Assembly (NCBI RefSeq): GCF_029962485.1 | Contig: NZ_CP073639.1 | Location: 1-64,000 of the forward strand | DNA: 64,000 nt | Source: Burkholderia cepacia | GTDB taxonomy: Bacteria; Pseudomonadota; Gammaproteobacteria; Burkholderiales; Burkholderiaceae | Direction: 5' to 3' | Part shown: one piece after another, positions 1 to 9,099 of the stretch | Layout of the letters: each line of letters begins with the position of its first letter | Position numbering within the stretch: position 1 is the first letter of the stretch | Made by a program: the position numbers and the translations under genes | Notes under the pieces: generated by a model | Databases searched by the model: none | Seen by the model: the letters and a program-made list of their open reading frames with translations, nothing else | Told to the model about the DNA's origin: nothing

Positions 1-1701
1 ATGAAAAAGCTTGTGAACCGCCCGTCCGATGTCGTGCGAGAAATGCTGGAAGGCATCGCGCGACAATCGCCGCATCTCGCGATCCTCGGCGACGAGCACG
101 TGCTCGTCCGCCAGCCGCTGCCCGAACCATCTCAGCGCCCCGTCGCGATCCTGTCCGGCGGCGGCAGTGGCCACGAGCCCGCACACGGCGGCTATGTCGG
201 CGAAGGGATGCTGAGCGCGGCCGTCTGCGGCGAAGTGTTCACGTCGCCGTCCACCGACGCCGTGCTCGCCGCGATCCGCGCGAGCGCCGGCCCCAACGGC
301 GCGCTGCTGATCGTGAAGAACTACACGGGCGACCGGCTCAATTTCGGGCTCGCCGCCGAGCTTGCACGCGCCGAAGGCATTCCGGTCGAAACGGTCATCG
401 TCGCCGACGACGTATCGCTGCGCGGCCGTGTCGACCGTGGCCAGCGGCGCGGGATCGCCGGCACCGTGCTGATCCACAAGCTCGCCGGCGCGGCCGCAGC
501 GCGCGGGCTGCCGCTTGCCCGCGTCGCGGCCATCGCGCGCGACGCGGCGGCCGAGCTCGGCACGATGGGCGTCGCGCTCGACGGCTGCACGATCCCGGGC
601 GCCGACAAATCGGGCTTCAGCCTCGGCGATCACGAGATCGAGCTCGGTCTCGGCATTCACGGCGAGAAAGGCGTCGAACGCCGTGCGCCGCTGCCGGCCG
701 ACGCGCTGGTCGACACGCTGCTGTCGAGCATCGCCGCCGATCTCGTGCTCGACCGCGGCGAACGCGTCGCGCTGTTCGTCAACGGTCTCGGCGCAACGCC
801 GGACATGGAACTCGCGATCGTGCTGCGCGCCGCGTACGACAACCTGGCCCGGCGCGGCATCGTCGTCGCGCGTGCGTGGGCCGGCACGTTCCTGTCCGCG
901 CTGAACATGCCCGGCTGCTCGATCTCGGTGCTGCGGCTGAACGACGAACGCGCGTCGCTGCTCGACGCGCCGACGCAGGCGCGTGCGTGGCCGGGCGGCG
1001 GCGCGGTGAATACGCAGATCCGCGTGGCCGCAGCCGCGTCGCAGGATGCACCGCTGCCGCCGCTCGATGCGGCCGGCCGCGCATGGGCCGCGCGTCTGCA
1101 GCCGGCGCTGCAGGCGGTTGCACAAACGCTGATCGACCACGAGCAGACGCTGACGGATCTCGATGCGGCGGCCGGCGACGGCGACCTCGGCGCAAGCATG
1201 CTGCGCGCCGCGCAAGCGATCCTCGCGTTGCCCGAGACCGCGTACGCCACGCCGGCCGGCGCACTCGCGGCGCTCGGCGCGGCGTTGCGCCGAGCGATCG
1301 CCGGCAGCTCCGGGCCGTTCTATGCAACCGCGCTGCTGCGCGCGGCGCGCAGGCTGGCGGATGTCGCCGAGCCGTCGGCGCGCGACTGGGCCGCGGCATT
1401 CCGCGCGGCCGTGGATTCGATCAGTGAACTGGGTGGCGCGCATGCCGGCGACCGGACGATGCTCGATGCGCTGGTGCCGGCCGTCGACGCATTCAGTCGC
1501 GCGCTCGACAGCGATCGCGACACCGCAAGCGCATGGACGGCGGCCGTCGAAGCGGCCGTCGAAGGCGCGGAGGCCACCGCGCGCATGACACCGCGCGCGG
1601 GGCGTGCGAGCTATCTCGGCGAGCGTGCAATCGGCACGCCGGATGGCGGCGCGGTAGCCGTGTCTTATTGGTTGGGTGCGTTGCAGCCGCACGTGCGCTG
1701 A
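1..1701 (+). CDS. Dihydroxyacetone kinase, fused DhaK-DhaL (ATP-dependent)
   Basis: A cytoplasmic kinase expected to phosphorylate dihydroxyacetone (glycerone) with ATP. The 566 residues fit the usual size of single-chain ATP-dependent enzymes. The N-terminal DhaK half (about 1-330) has GGGSGHEP at 53-60 and the motif IHGEKG with His220, the residue that forms the hemiaminal with substrate. The DhaL half (about 360-566) has the metal/ATP site GDGDLG at 392-397 and a GDRTMLDAL motif near 480. The start at base 1 matches the usual N-terminus (MKKL.N.P.DVVREMLEG), so the gene is complete although it begins at the window edge. Its upstream neighbours are not visible. Confidence 0.93.
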   Translation: MKKLVNRPSDVVREMLEGIARQSPHLAILGDEHVLVRQPLPEPSQRPVAILSGGGSGHEPAHGGYVGEGMLSAAVCGEVFTSPSTDAVLAAIRASAGPNGALLIVKNYTGDRLNFGLAAELARAEGIPVETVIVADDVSLRGRVDRGQRRGIAGTVLIHKLAGAAAARGLPLARVAAIARDAAAELGTMGVALDGCTIPGADKSGFSLGDHEIELGLGIHGEKGVERRAPLPADALVDTLLSSIAADLVLDRGERVALFVNGLGATPDMELAIVLRAAYDNLARRGIVVARAWAGTFLSALNMPGCSISVLRLNDERASLLDAPTQARAWPGGGAVNTQIRVAAAASQDAPLPPLDAAGRAWAARLQPALQAVAQTLIDHEQTLTDLDAAAGDGDLGASMLRAAQAILALPETAYATPAGALAALGAALRRAIAGSSGPFYATALLRAARRLADVAEPSARDWAAAFRAAVDSISELGGAHAGDRTMLDALVPAVDAFSRALDSDRDTASAWTAAVEAAVEGAEATARMTPRAGRASYLGERAIGTPDGGAVAVSYWLGALQPHVR

Positions 1702-1744
1702 GCGGCGACTCGCGCGATGCGGGAAGGCGGCCACGCCGCCCGCA

Positions 1745-2206
1745 TCAGCCTGCCTTCATCCGCCCGGGCAACAGCATCGCGCCGACCAGCGCCGCGCCGA
1801 AACTCGCGAGCCAGCACCAGTAGCCGATCGCATCGAGATGAACCGGCTCGACGGTGCCCGCTTCGTTCACGACGATCTGGTGCTGCGACAGGAAGCTCAA
1901 CCCGAACAGCAACGCAAGCGCGGCCAGCACGGCCGCCTGCACACGCAGGCGCTTCACGGTCAGCAACCACGCGCCGAACACGAGCGGGTTCGCGAGCCAC
2001 GCAAAGATGCCGCCAAGCACGCCCATCCAGCCCGTCAACAGCACCTGCCAGCCATCGGCCCACGGGTGTGGGTCCGGCGCGCCGACGCGGAACGGCGCGG
2101 TGAACATCGCGACGAGATAGCACAGCATGCTGGCGGCGAGCAGCGCGGTGGCCGCGCGGCCCATCGGCTCACGGATGCGCGCGGAGGAAGGCGTCGTCGG
2201 GTTCAT
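1745..2206 (-). CDS. Small inner-membrane protein, unknown function
   Basis: A 153-residue hydrophobic protein not assigned to a named family. Four segments look membrane-spanning: one at about residues 20-40, one around the GWMGVLGGIFAW stretch, one at AAVLAALALLFGL and a last one near the C-terminus. The loop between the last two is polar. The start chosen (MNPTTPSS) removes 25 Arg/Ser-rich residues that an upstream ATG at 2281 would add. The gene converges on the dihydroxyacetone kinase and lies downstream of the MFS gene on the same strand, about 150 bp away. Confidence 0.65.
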   Translation of the reverse strand: MNPTTPSSARIREPMGRAATALLAASMLCYLVAMFTAPFRVGAPDPHPWADGWQVLLTGWMGVLGGIFAWLANPLVFGAWLLTVKRLRVQAAVLAALALLFGLSFLSQHQIVVNEAGTVEPVHLDAIGYWCWLASFGAALVGAMLLPGRMKAG

Positions 2207-2356
2207 GGTGTCATCGCGTGCGGGAGATCGTCGCGATTCTGCCATACGCGGGCCGGCCGCCCTTCGGCTCGACGACTTCACCGGTACCGCGCCGCCGACG
2301 CATCGACCCGCGCCTGCCGGTGCCCGGCCGCGTTACGCAGGCGGCTTCGTGCCGGT

Positions 2357-3685
2357 TCAGCGGGACACGGCAGCACCCGCCGCCGCCCCGCTCGCCCGCA
2401 CGCGCTTCGCCGGATGGGTTTCCGGCATCCGCCAGTACACGAGCAGCGAAATCGCCGCGCAGGCCGCGACGTACCAGAAGAACATCGTCTCGCTGCCGCT
2501 CGCCTTTAGCCGCAGTGCGACGAACTCGGTCGTGCCGCCGAGGATCGCCGTCGTCAGCGCATACGGCAGCCCGACCGCCAGCGCACGGATCTGCGGCGGA
2601 AACAGCTCGGCCTTGACCAGCATGTGCACCGACGTGAACCCGCTCAGCACGACGAGCCCCGCGAACACCAGCGCGAACGCGGCGAGCGGATCGTGCACGT
2701 GTGCGAGCGTCGTGAAGATCGGCACGGACAGCAACGTGCCGCCGATCCCGAACCACAGCAGCACGGGCCGCCGGCCGACGCGGTCCGACACGAGGCCGAA
2801 CAGCGGCTGCAGCGGCATGTACAGCAGTAGCGCGGCCGTGCAGATCCAGGTCGCCGTCTCCTTGTGCAGCCCGACCGAGTTGACGAGGTACTTCTGCATG
2901 TAGACGGTGTACGTGTAGAACGCGACGGTGCCACCGATCGTGATGCCGATCGCGAGCAGCAGTTCGCGCCAGTGGGCCGCGAGATCGGCCGACACGCGCG
3001 TCTTCGCCGCACGCGCGCGGCTGGCGATGAACGCGTCGCTCTCGACGACGTTGCGGCGCATGTAGAGCGCGAACAGCGCGAGCACGCCGCCGACGAAGAA
3101 CGGGATCCGCCAGCCCCAGCGTTCGATGTCGTGCGTGCCGGCGAAGATCCGCTGCATCGCAAGCATCAGGCCGAGCGCGACGAGCTGGCCGGCCACCACG
3201 CTCACCTGCAGGAAGCCGACGTAGAAGCCGCGCCGGTTCGGCGGCGCGATCTCGCTCAGGTAGGTTGCGCTGGTGCCGTATTCGCCGCCCATGCTGAGCC
3301 CCTGCAGCAACCTTGCGGCAACGAGCAGCACCGGCGCGAGCACGCCGATCGTCGCATAGCCGGGCGTGATAGCGATCAGCATCGATCCGGCGCACATCGC
3401 GAGCACCGACTTCGTCAGCGCGGCCTTGCGCCCGCGCCGGTCCGCATACAGGCCGACGAGCCAGCTTCCCGCGGGCCGTGCGATATACCCGACGGCCGCG
3501 ATCGCTGCGGTGTTCATCAACTGCACGGTCGGCCGGTCGGCGGGAAAGAACGACGGCGCGAAGTAGATCGAGAAGATGCTGTAGGCGAGAAAGTCGTACC
3601 ACTCGATCAGGTTGCCGGCCAGCCCGCCGACGATCGAGCCGATGCGCGGCGGTTCGCCGGCGGCTTCGGGAGAAGAAGTTGCCAC
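2357..3685 (-). CDS. MFS transporter, metabolite:H+ symporter (MHS) family
   Basis: A 442-residue, 12-helix carrier of the MHS group, which takes up carboxylic acids such as alpha-ketoglutarate, shikimate or citrate. The family signatures are visible: GNLIEWYDF in helix 1, ADRRGRKAAL after helix 2 (the D-R-x-G-R-K motif) and RLLQGLSMGGEYGTSATYLSE in helix 4. No ATG fits, so the start is a GTG at 3685 preceded by CTGGAG, giving MATSSPEAAG. It is the distal gene of a minus-strand operon with a PEP-mutase-family enzyme, an amidohydrolase and a second MFS carrier, so it probably imports a substrate or intermediate of that pathway. The substrate cannot be read from sequence. Confidence 0.85.
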   Translation of the reverse strand: MATSSPEAAGEPPRIGSIVGGLAGNLIEWYDFLAYSIFSIYFAPSFFPADRPTVQLMNTAAIAAVGYIARPAGSWLVGLYADRRGRKAALTKSVLAMCAGSMLIAITPGYATIGVLAPVLLVAARLLQGLSMGGEYGTSATYLSEIAPPNRRGFYVGFLQVSVVAGQLVALGLMLAMQRIFAGTHDIERWGWRIPFFVGGVLALFALYMRRNVVESDAFIASRARAAKTRVSADLAAHWRELLLAIGITIGGTVAFYTYTVYMQKYLVNSVGLHKETATWICTAALLLYMPLQPLFGLVSDRVGRRPVLLWFGIGGTLLSVPIFTTLAHVHDPLAAFALVFAGLVVLSGFTSVHMLVKAELFPPQIRALAVGLPYALTTAILGGTTEFVALRLKASGSETMFFWYVAACAAISLLVYWRMPETHPAKRVRASGAAAGAAVSR

Positions 3686-3756
3686 GGTTGTCTCCAGGTT
3701 TTTTTCGTATGTGCCGGGCGGCTGCCGACGCCGCCCGTGCCGCCTGCCGATGCGCG

Positions 3757-4644
3757 TTATGCGCGGTCGGCCGCATAGCGGGCGTCGAGCACGTCGAAGC
3801 GCGCCTTGTCGACGAGCCGCTGCCGTTCGGCGAACGGCGCGACGAGCGCGGGATTCTCGTCGAGCCGGCCCGTGTCGCGCAGTTCCGTCAGCGCGGCCTG
3901 CATCCCGTGCACCGCGCCTTGCAGCGCCGCGTTCGCATACAGCACCACGCCGTAGCCGAGGCGCGCGAGCGCGTCGCGTGAACGCGTCGGCGTCTTGCCG
4001 CCGATCACGATGTTGATGAGCTGCGGCGTATCGAACAGCGCCGGCAGACGCTCGACGTCCTCCGGTGACTCCATCGCCTCGATGAACAGCACGTCGGCGC
4101 CCGCTTCCGCATAACGATGGGCGCGCTCGATCGCGTCGTCGATGCCGTGGACCGCGGCCGCATCGGTGCGCGCGACGATCAGCAGGTTCGGATCCACGCG
4201 CGCGTCGACGGCCGCCTTCAGCTTGCCGACCATCTCGCCGGCCTCGATCACTTCCTTGCCCGCGAAATGGCCGCACTTCTTCGGCAGCACCTGGTCTTCG
4301 AGCTGGATCGCGTCCGCGCCGCTGCGCTCGAGCGTGCGCACCGTGTGCAGCACGTTCAGCGCATTGCCGAAGCCGGTATCGGCGTCGACCATCAGCGGCA
4401 GCTCGACCGCATCGCGCACGCGCGCGGTGTGTTCGGCCAGCTCGCCGAGCCCGACGAAGCCGAGATCGGGCAGGCCGAGCGACATGTTGGTGACGCCCGC
4501 GCCGCTCAAGTACAGTGCGCCGAAGCCGAGATCGGCCGCGATACGGGCGCTGAGCGCATTGAACGTGCCGGCGACGAGCAGCCCCTGGCGGGCGGCGATG
4601 CTGCGCCGGAACCCGGCGCGACGAAGTGCGGTGTGATCGGACAT
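3757..4644 (-). CDS. Isocitrate lyase/PEP mutase superfamily enzyme (oxaloacetate decarboxylase-like)
   Basis: A 295-residue TIM-barrel enzyme of the PEP mutase/isocitrate lyase superfamily, which makes or breaks C-C or P-C bonds next to a carboxylate with Mg2+. The metal-binding DADTGFGN motif lies near residue 88 and the loop KKCGHFAGKE near 125. The size suits oxaloacetate decarboxylase or 2,3-dimethylmalate lyase-like members better than true isocitrate lyase. The ATG at 4644 has GAGG six bases upstream. An alternative ATG at 4656 overlaps the upstream stop (ATGA) and would add four residues. Nine bases separate it from the amidohydrolase, so the two are probably translationally coupled. 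The exact substrate is unknown. Confidence 0.82.
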   Translation of the reverse strand: MSDHTALRRAGFRRSIAARQGLLVAGTFNALSARIAADLGFGALYLSGAGVTNMSLGLPDLGFVGLGELAEHTARVRDAVELPLMVDADTGFGNALNVLHTVRTLERSGADAIQLEDQVLPKKCGHFAGKEVIEAGEMVGKLKAAVDARVDPNLLIVARTDAAAVHGIDDAIERAHRYAEAGADVLFIEAMESPEDVERLPALFDTPQLINIVIGGKTPTRSRDALARLGYGVVLYANAALQGAVHGMQAALTELRDTGRLDENPALVAPFAERQRLVDKARFDVLDARYAADRA

Positions 4645-4652
4645 GCGGGGCC

Positions 4653-5543
4653 TCATTGGTCGAAACGAAACAGGGTGCGCGGCGAATCGCGCAGCACGCG
4701 CAGGCGCTCGCCGGAGTCGGGCAGCCAGCGCGCGAGCGCCGCATAGGTGGCGTCGAAATCGACACGTTCGCGGTGCTGCGTGTGCGGCCAGTCGCTGCCC
4801 CACACGAGCCGCTCGGCCGTGAACGCGGTGCGCAGCGCGCGCGCGGCACCGAACGCGTCGATCGCGCCGTCGCCCGCCACGCTGTTGCGATACGCTGCCG
4901 ACAGCTTGACCCAGACGCGGCCGGTATCCGCGAGCAGCAACAGGCGGCGGAAGCTGGGCGCGCGTTCGGCGAGCGCGGGTGACGGGCGGCCGAAATGATC
5001 GATCACCAGCGTGCACGACTGCGCGAGCAGCGGCGCGGTGATGGTGTGCAAGTCCTCGATGCCGCGATGGATCTCGACATGCCAGCCCAGCGCGTTGACG
5101 CGGGCGAACAGCGCGCGCCACGCCGACGCGCCGAAATCCGGAATCGGCAGCCCGACGAGGTTCAGCCGCATCCCGACCACCCCCGCACGGTCGAGCGCGT
5201 CGAGGTCGTGATCCGCAATCGTGGGGTCGACCACCGCGACGCCCCGGAAGCGGCGCGGGTAACGCCGCAGCACGTCGACGAAGAACGTGTTGTCGGTGCC
5301 GAGAAAGCTCGGCTGCACCAGCACCGCATGCGTGATGCCGTGTTCGGCGAGATGCGTGACGTACGTGTCGAGCGACGCGTCGTAATCGGGCGCGTGCCGC
5401 ACCACCGGCGCGAGCGGCAGGCCGCGCGCGAATACATGCGCATGCGCATCGACGGCGGCGACGGCCGGGTCAGCTGCACACCACGCGTCCATCGACCGCG
5501 CAGCCGGAATCTGTTCGACGAGGGGAGTCACGAGTCGATCCAT
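4653..5543 (-). CDS. Amidohydrolase family 2 (TIM-barrel) hydrolase, PDC-lactonase-like
   Basis: A 296-residue metal-dependent hydrolase or decarboxylase of the amidohydrolase-2 family. The HxH metal site DAHAHVF lies at about residues 32-38, the barrel-strand motif VIDHFGRP near 183-190, and the late VWGSDWPHT motif supplies the conserved Asp. Relatives include 2-pyrone-4,6-dicarboxylate lactonase and 4-sulfomuconolactonase, so a lactone of a dicarboxylic acid is a reasonable substrate guess. It lies 60 bp downstream of an MFS gene and just upstream of the PEP-mutase-family enzyme. The order carrier, lactonase-like, lyase-like, carrier suggests one catabolic unit. Confidence 0.82.
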   Translation of the reverse strand: MDRLVTPLVEQIPAARSMDAWCAADPAVAAVDAHAHVFARGLPLAPVVRHAPDYDASLDTYVTHLAEHGITHAVLVQPSFLGTDNTFFVDVLRRYPRRFRGVAVVDPTIADHDLDALDRAGVVGMRLNLVGLPIPDFGASAWRALFARVNALGWHVEIHRGIEDLHTITAPLLAQSCTLVIDHFGRPSPALAERAPSFRRLLLLADTGRVWVKLSAAYRNSVAGDGAIDAFGAARALRTAFTAERLVWGSDWPHTQHRERVDFDATYAALARWLPDSGERLRVLRDSPRTLFRFDQ

Positions 5544-5603
5544 GAAGTCTGCAAGAGGCGCCCGGCCGCAGTGCCGGGCGGTTCGGTGGCGACGCGGCGA
5601 GCG

Positions 5604-6893
5604 CTACAGCGACGCCTCGGCGCGCGGCCGGCTTTCCGCATCCGTGTCACCGCCGGACGCGACGCCGGACAACCGGTGGCTGCGCGTTTCCGGCAGGAAC
5701 CACACCGCGATCACGACGAGCCCGTAGGCAATGCCCGCGTCGATGCCGAGCGCCGTGCCGAGCGGCAGCGACTCGCCCATCCGCCCGACCAGCACCGGGA
5801 AACCGGCCGACACGATGCGGCCGAAGTTGTAGCAAAAGCCCACGCCGCGCCCGCGCACGTTGCGCGGGTAAAGCTCGTTGAACAGCGTGCCGAGCGTCGC
5901 CGGAATGCCGGCCGAAAACAGTCCGAGCGGGAACCCGAGCAGCAGCATCGCGACATCGTTCAGCGGCAGGAACACATACAGGTTCACCATCACCGCGCAG
6001 CACGCGGCGAACAGCATCACGTTGCGGCGGCGGCCGATCCGGTCCTGCAGGTACGCACTCAGGAAACAGCCGCAGATGAACGCGACGATCACGACCGCGA
6101 GATACGCGCCGGTGCCGAGCACCGACAGGTGGCGCTCGGTCTTCAGATAGGTCGGCAACCAGATCGTGATGGCGTGATAGCCGCCGTGTGCGCCGACGCC
6201 GATCAGCCCGCCGACCACCGTCGCGCGCAGCACCGACCGGTCGAAGATGCCGACGGTCGGCCCTTCGTCGGCATTCGCTTGCGCCGATGCCTGCGCCGCC
6301 GTCGCGTGCGGCGGCTCCGGAATCGCACGACGGATATACAGCACCAGCAGCGCGGGCAATGCGCCGATCGCGAACAGCACGCGCCACGCCCACTCGGCCG
6401 GCACCCATGCAAACACCAGCATGTACAGCACCACGGCGCCGCCCCAGCCGAACCCCCACGCGCTCTGCACGACGCCCATCGCCTTGCCGCGGTGGCGCGC
6501 GCCGACCGTTTCGGCGAGCAGCACGGCGCCCGCGGTCCATTCGCCGCCGAAGCCGAGGCCCTGCAGCGCCTTCAGCACGAGCAACTGCTCGAAGTTCTGC
6601 GCGAACGCGCTCAGGAACGTGAATAGCGAAAACCAGCACACGGTGATCTGCAGCGCGCGTACGCGGCCGTAGCGGTCGGCGATCATGCCGGCCAGCAACC
6701 CGCCGAGCGCACCGGACACGAGCGTCGCCCCGCCGATCAGCCCGGCCTGCCCCTTGCCGATGCCCCAGGTCGTGAGCAGCACGGGGATCACGAGGCTGAA
6801 CATCTGCGTGTCGAGGCCGTCGAGTGCCCAGCCGGCAAAGCAGCCGCGCAACGTGCGCCGTTCGGTCGTCGATAGCTCGCGGGTCCAGTTCAA
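5604..6893 (-). CDS. MFS transporter, aromatic acid/sialate-type carrier
   Basis: A 429-residue MFS carrier with 12 predicted helices. Visible signatures are DGLDTQMFSLVIP in helix 1, ADRYGRVRAL after helix 2, LQGLGFGGEWTAGAVLLAE in helix 4 and QDRIGRRRN between helices 8 and 9. They resemble aromatic-acid:H+ symporters and NanT-like carriers. There is no suitable ATG. The start is taken as a TTG at 6893 with GAGGAG seven bases upstream, giving MNWTRELSTTERRTL. As first gene of the operon and divergent from a LysR gene 124 bp away, it is likely the uptake system that the regulator controls. Confidence 0.83.
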   Translation of the reverse strand: MNWTRELSTTERRTLRGCFAGWALDGLDTQMFSLVIPVLLTTWGIGKGQAGLIGGATLVSGALGGLLAGMIADRYGRVRALQITVCWFSLFTFLSAFAQNFEQLLVLKALQGLGFGGEWTAGAVLLAETVGARHRGKAMGVVQSAWGFGWGGAVVLYMLVFAWVPAEWAWRVLFAIGALPALLVLYIRRAIPEPPHATAAQASAQANADEGPTVGIFDRSVLRATVVGGLIGVGAHGGYHAITIWLPTYLKTERHLSVLGTGAYLAVVIVAFICGCFLSAYLQDRIGRRRNVMLFAACCAVMVNLYVFLPLNDVAMLLLGFPLGLFSAGIPATLGTLFNELYPRNVRGRGVGFCYNFGRIVSAGFPVLVGRMGESLPLGTALGIDAGIAYGLVVIAVWFLPETRSHRLSGVASGGDTDAESRPRAEASL

Positions 6894-6991
6894 TGCGGGT
6901 CTCCTCGTGTCGTCATGCCGTCGCGGCGCACGGCAATGCCGTGGCCCGATGTGCATCCTATGAAGCGTGGAGATAATTCGCTACTATGTTT

Positions 6992-7005
6992 TGAATAATT
7001 ATTCA
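6992..7005. promoter_or_regulatory. Perfect palindrome in the MFS/LysR divergent intergenic region
   Basis: TGAATAATTATTCA is a perfect 14-bp palindrome inside the 124-bp gap between the divergent MFS operon and the LysR gene, 13 bases upstream of the LysR ATG. It is AT-rich in GC-rich surroundings and contains a T-N11-A core as expected for a LysR-type regulator. The likely use is the binding site for the adjacent regulator, controlling itself and the operon. Confidence 0.6.
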
Positions 7006-7017
7006 TAACGCAAGCTT

Positions 7018-7914
7018 ATGGAAATCAGGCACGTCCGCTACTTCCTCGCGATCGTCGATACGGGCAGCTTCACGCGCGCGGCCAACGAGCTCGGCATCGC
7101 ACAGCCGGCGCTCAGCCAGGCGCTGAACCGGATGGAGAAGGAGTTGGGTGTCCGGCTGTTCGACCGCTCGCGTCGCGGCGCGACGCTGACGCCGGCCGGC
7201 CTCGCGATGGTCGACGACCTGCGGCTGAGTCTCGCGCGGCTCGACGCGGCCGCGCACCGGGCCGGCGAGATCGGCGCGCAGCGCGCCGGGCGCCTGACGA
7301 TCGGCTTCGTCAGCGCCGCGCTGTTCGACACGCTGCCGCGCGCGATCCGCGCGTTACGCGAAAGCGCACCCGACGTCGAGCTCGTGATGCGCGAGATGAG
7401 CAATGCCGAACAGGCGATCGCGCTCGAGCGCGGCGAGATCGACATCGGGCTGCTGCACACGCCGGTGGCGGTGAACGGCCGGATGCGCGAGAAGCTGATT
7501 CGGCGCGACCCGCTCGTCGCCGTACTCCCGAAGGATTTCCGGCGCCAGCCCGACGGCACGGTTACGCTGCAGAATCTCTCTGCCGTCGGCCTCGTGTGGT
7601 TTCCGCACGATCAGCTGCCGCTGATCCGCGCGGGCATCCTCAGCGCGTTCCGTCAGGCCGGGCATCCGGTGGACATCGTGCTCGACGTGAACCGCACGCT
7701 GACCGTCGTCGCGTGCGTCGCTGCCGGATGCGGCGTGTCGCTGCTGCCACGCTCGATCCACGCGTTCGCGTTCGACGGCGTCACATACAGCCCGGTCCGC
7801 GACGGCGCCGCGCTGCCGAATTTCGAACTGAGCGCGATCTGGCCCGCACGGTCGCGTCCGACGCTCGCGGACCGCTTCGCCGCGCTGCTGCCGTCGGACG
7901 ATACGCGTGCCTGA
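7018..7914 (+). CDS. LysR-type transcriptional regulator of the divergent catabolic operon
   Basis: A 298-residue LysR regulator. The N-terminal winged helix-turn-helix (residues 1-60) starts with MEIRHVRYFLAIVDTGSFT and continues with the usual AQPALSQAL recognition segment and RLFDRSRRGATLTPAG. The periplasmic-binding-like effector domain covers about 90-295. It is transcribed away from the MFS/amidohydrolase/lyase operon, the usual layout for a LysR activator and its target. A palindrome at 6992-7005 is a candidate operator. The inducer is presumably a substrate or intermediate of that operon. Confidence 0.9.
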   Translation: MEIRHVRYFLAIVDTGSFTRAANELGIAQPALSQALNRMEKELGVRLFDRSRRGATLTPAGLAMVDDLRLSLARLDAAAHRAGEIGAQRAGRLTIGFVSAALFDTLPRAIRALRESAPDVELVMREMSNAEQAIALERGEIDIGLLHTPVAVNGRMREKLIRRDPLVAVLPKDFRRQPDGTVTLQNLSAVGLVWFPHDQLPLIRAGILSAFRQAGHPVDIVLDVNRTLTVVACVAAGCGVSLLPRSIHAFAFDGVTYSPVRDGAALPNFELSAIWPARSRPTLADRFAALLPSDDTRA

Positions 7915-7974
7915 GCATCAGGCGCGTCGGCGAACCGGCCGCCACGGCGCGGGAAAGCCCTGGTCCCCACATCG

Positions 7975-8319
7975 TCACATGGCATCGGGCATCGCGACGC
8001 CCGACCACAACGTGCCCTTGCCGCCCGTCGGCAGATAGGCCCAGGTCGCACCGCCGTCGGCCGACTTGAGCACCATCCCCTACTCGGACACGATGTAGAG
8101 CGCGTGCGCGGGATCGGCAAACACGTGATAGAGATTGCGGTCGGCCTTGCCGCCGCCCGGCGGCTTCGTCAGCGTCGTCCGCGCCCACGTCTTGCCGCCG
8201 TCATGCGTCTGCAGCATCAGCGACCACAGGCCGACCGCGATGCCTTCCTAAGCATTCCTGAACAACACCGAGAACAGCGGCTAGTCGACCGACGTGTCGA
8301 GCCGCGGCTTGAGACACTA
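7975..8319 (-). pseudogene. Decayed YCF48/BNR-repeat protein fragment
   Basis: Reading the minus strand in one frame gives recognisable beta-propeller repeats: VGLWSLMLQTHDGGKTWART, then LYHVFADPAHALYIVSE, then GMVLKSADGGATWAYLPTG and LWSGVAMPD. This is the T-x-D-G-G-x-T-W pattern of YCF48/BNR-repeat secreted proteins. The frame is broken by TAG or TGA after YIVSE, before EGIAV, before PLFSV and at the 3' end, so no protein is made. Intact relatives are often found beside RND/MMPL exporters in Burkholderia, but none is present here, so this is an isolated remnant. It occupies most of the 478-bp gap between the LysR and TetR genes. Confidence 0.6.
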
Positions 8320-8392
8320 GGTCGGATAACCTACAATCAGCATCGCATCCGCAAGACCCGGGCAAGCGTTGCCCGCCGGAGGAGAAACTTCG

Positions 8393-9088
8393 ATGGAACC
8401 GAAATCGACGAGCCCTGATGACATTCGCGCGGAACCTGCGTCGCCGCGTCGACCAGAGCCCGCGTCAGACGCGAAGTCGGCCGACGGCACGCGTGCGCCA
8501 ACCCAGCGCGGCCGCAACACGGTCGGCCGCATTCTGGAGAGTGCGTTCGAGATCTTCGTCGTCGACGGCTACGGCGGCCTGACGATGCGCAAGGTCGCGA
8601 CCGGCGCGGGGCTCGCGCTGTCGAACCTGCAGCACTACTTCCCGTCGCGCGAGGCGCTCTACGCGGCGATCATCAGCGAGACCATCTCCGAGTATTCGAG
8701 GAACTACGACAGCGTGCGGACCGACGAGACGCTGTCGCCCGAAGCGCGGCTGGAGAAAGTGGTCCGGATGCTGATCGAGGATGCGAAGCTGCCGCGAACC
8801 CAAAGCCTGTTCGTGAACATCTGGGCGCTCGCGCATGCGCACGAGTTTGCGCGGCAGGCGATGGAAGACGCGTACCTGTTCCAGCGCCAGATGATTGCCG
8901 GCTTCGTCACGGCGGTGAATCCCGGCCTGACGCCGCAGCAACTCGCGCGCCGCTCCGCGCTGATCACCGCGCAGATCGAGGGGCTGAGCGTATTGATCCC
9001 GCAGCGCAATCGCTTCCCGTCCGATATCAAGGGAATGGAAGACGAAGCGGTTAAGGCCGTGCTCGCCGTGGCATCGTTGCCGGGCTGA
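8393..9088 (+). CDS. TetR family transcriptional regulator
   Basis: A 231-residue TetR regulator. About 38 polar residues precede the DNA-binding domain (about 40-90), which has the typical order ILESAFEIFVVDGYGGLTMRK, then VATGAGLALSNLQHYFPSRE as helix-turn-helix. The C-terminal ligand-binding half is all-helical. The ATG at 8393 is supported by GGAGGAG eight bases upstream. The gene stands between two decayed genes (YCF48-like upstream, MmgE/PrpD fragment downstream), so its original targets may be lost from this place. Confidence 0.85.
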   Translation: MEPKSTSPDDIRAEPASPRRPEPASDAKSADGTRAPTQRGRNTVGRILESAFEIFVVDGYGGLTMRKVATGAGLALSNLQHYFPSREALYAAIISETISEYSRNYDSVRTDETLSPEARLEKVVRMLIEDAKLPRTQSLFVNIWALAHAHEFARQAMEDAYLFQRQMIAGFVTAVNPGLTPQQLARRSALITAQIEGLSVLIPQRNRFPSDIKGMEDEAVKAVLAVASLPG

Positions 9089-9099
9089 ACGCGCGGCAA

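Noticed and set aside
2357..4849. An 830-residue minus-strand frame that seems to fuse another protein to the MFS carrier
   Set aside because: Its first half is out of frame with the real PEP-mutase-family gene. The carrier starts at a GTG with an RBS at 3685.
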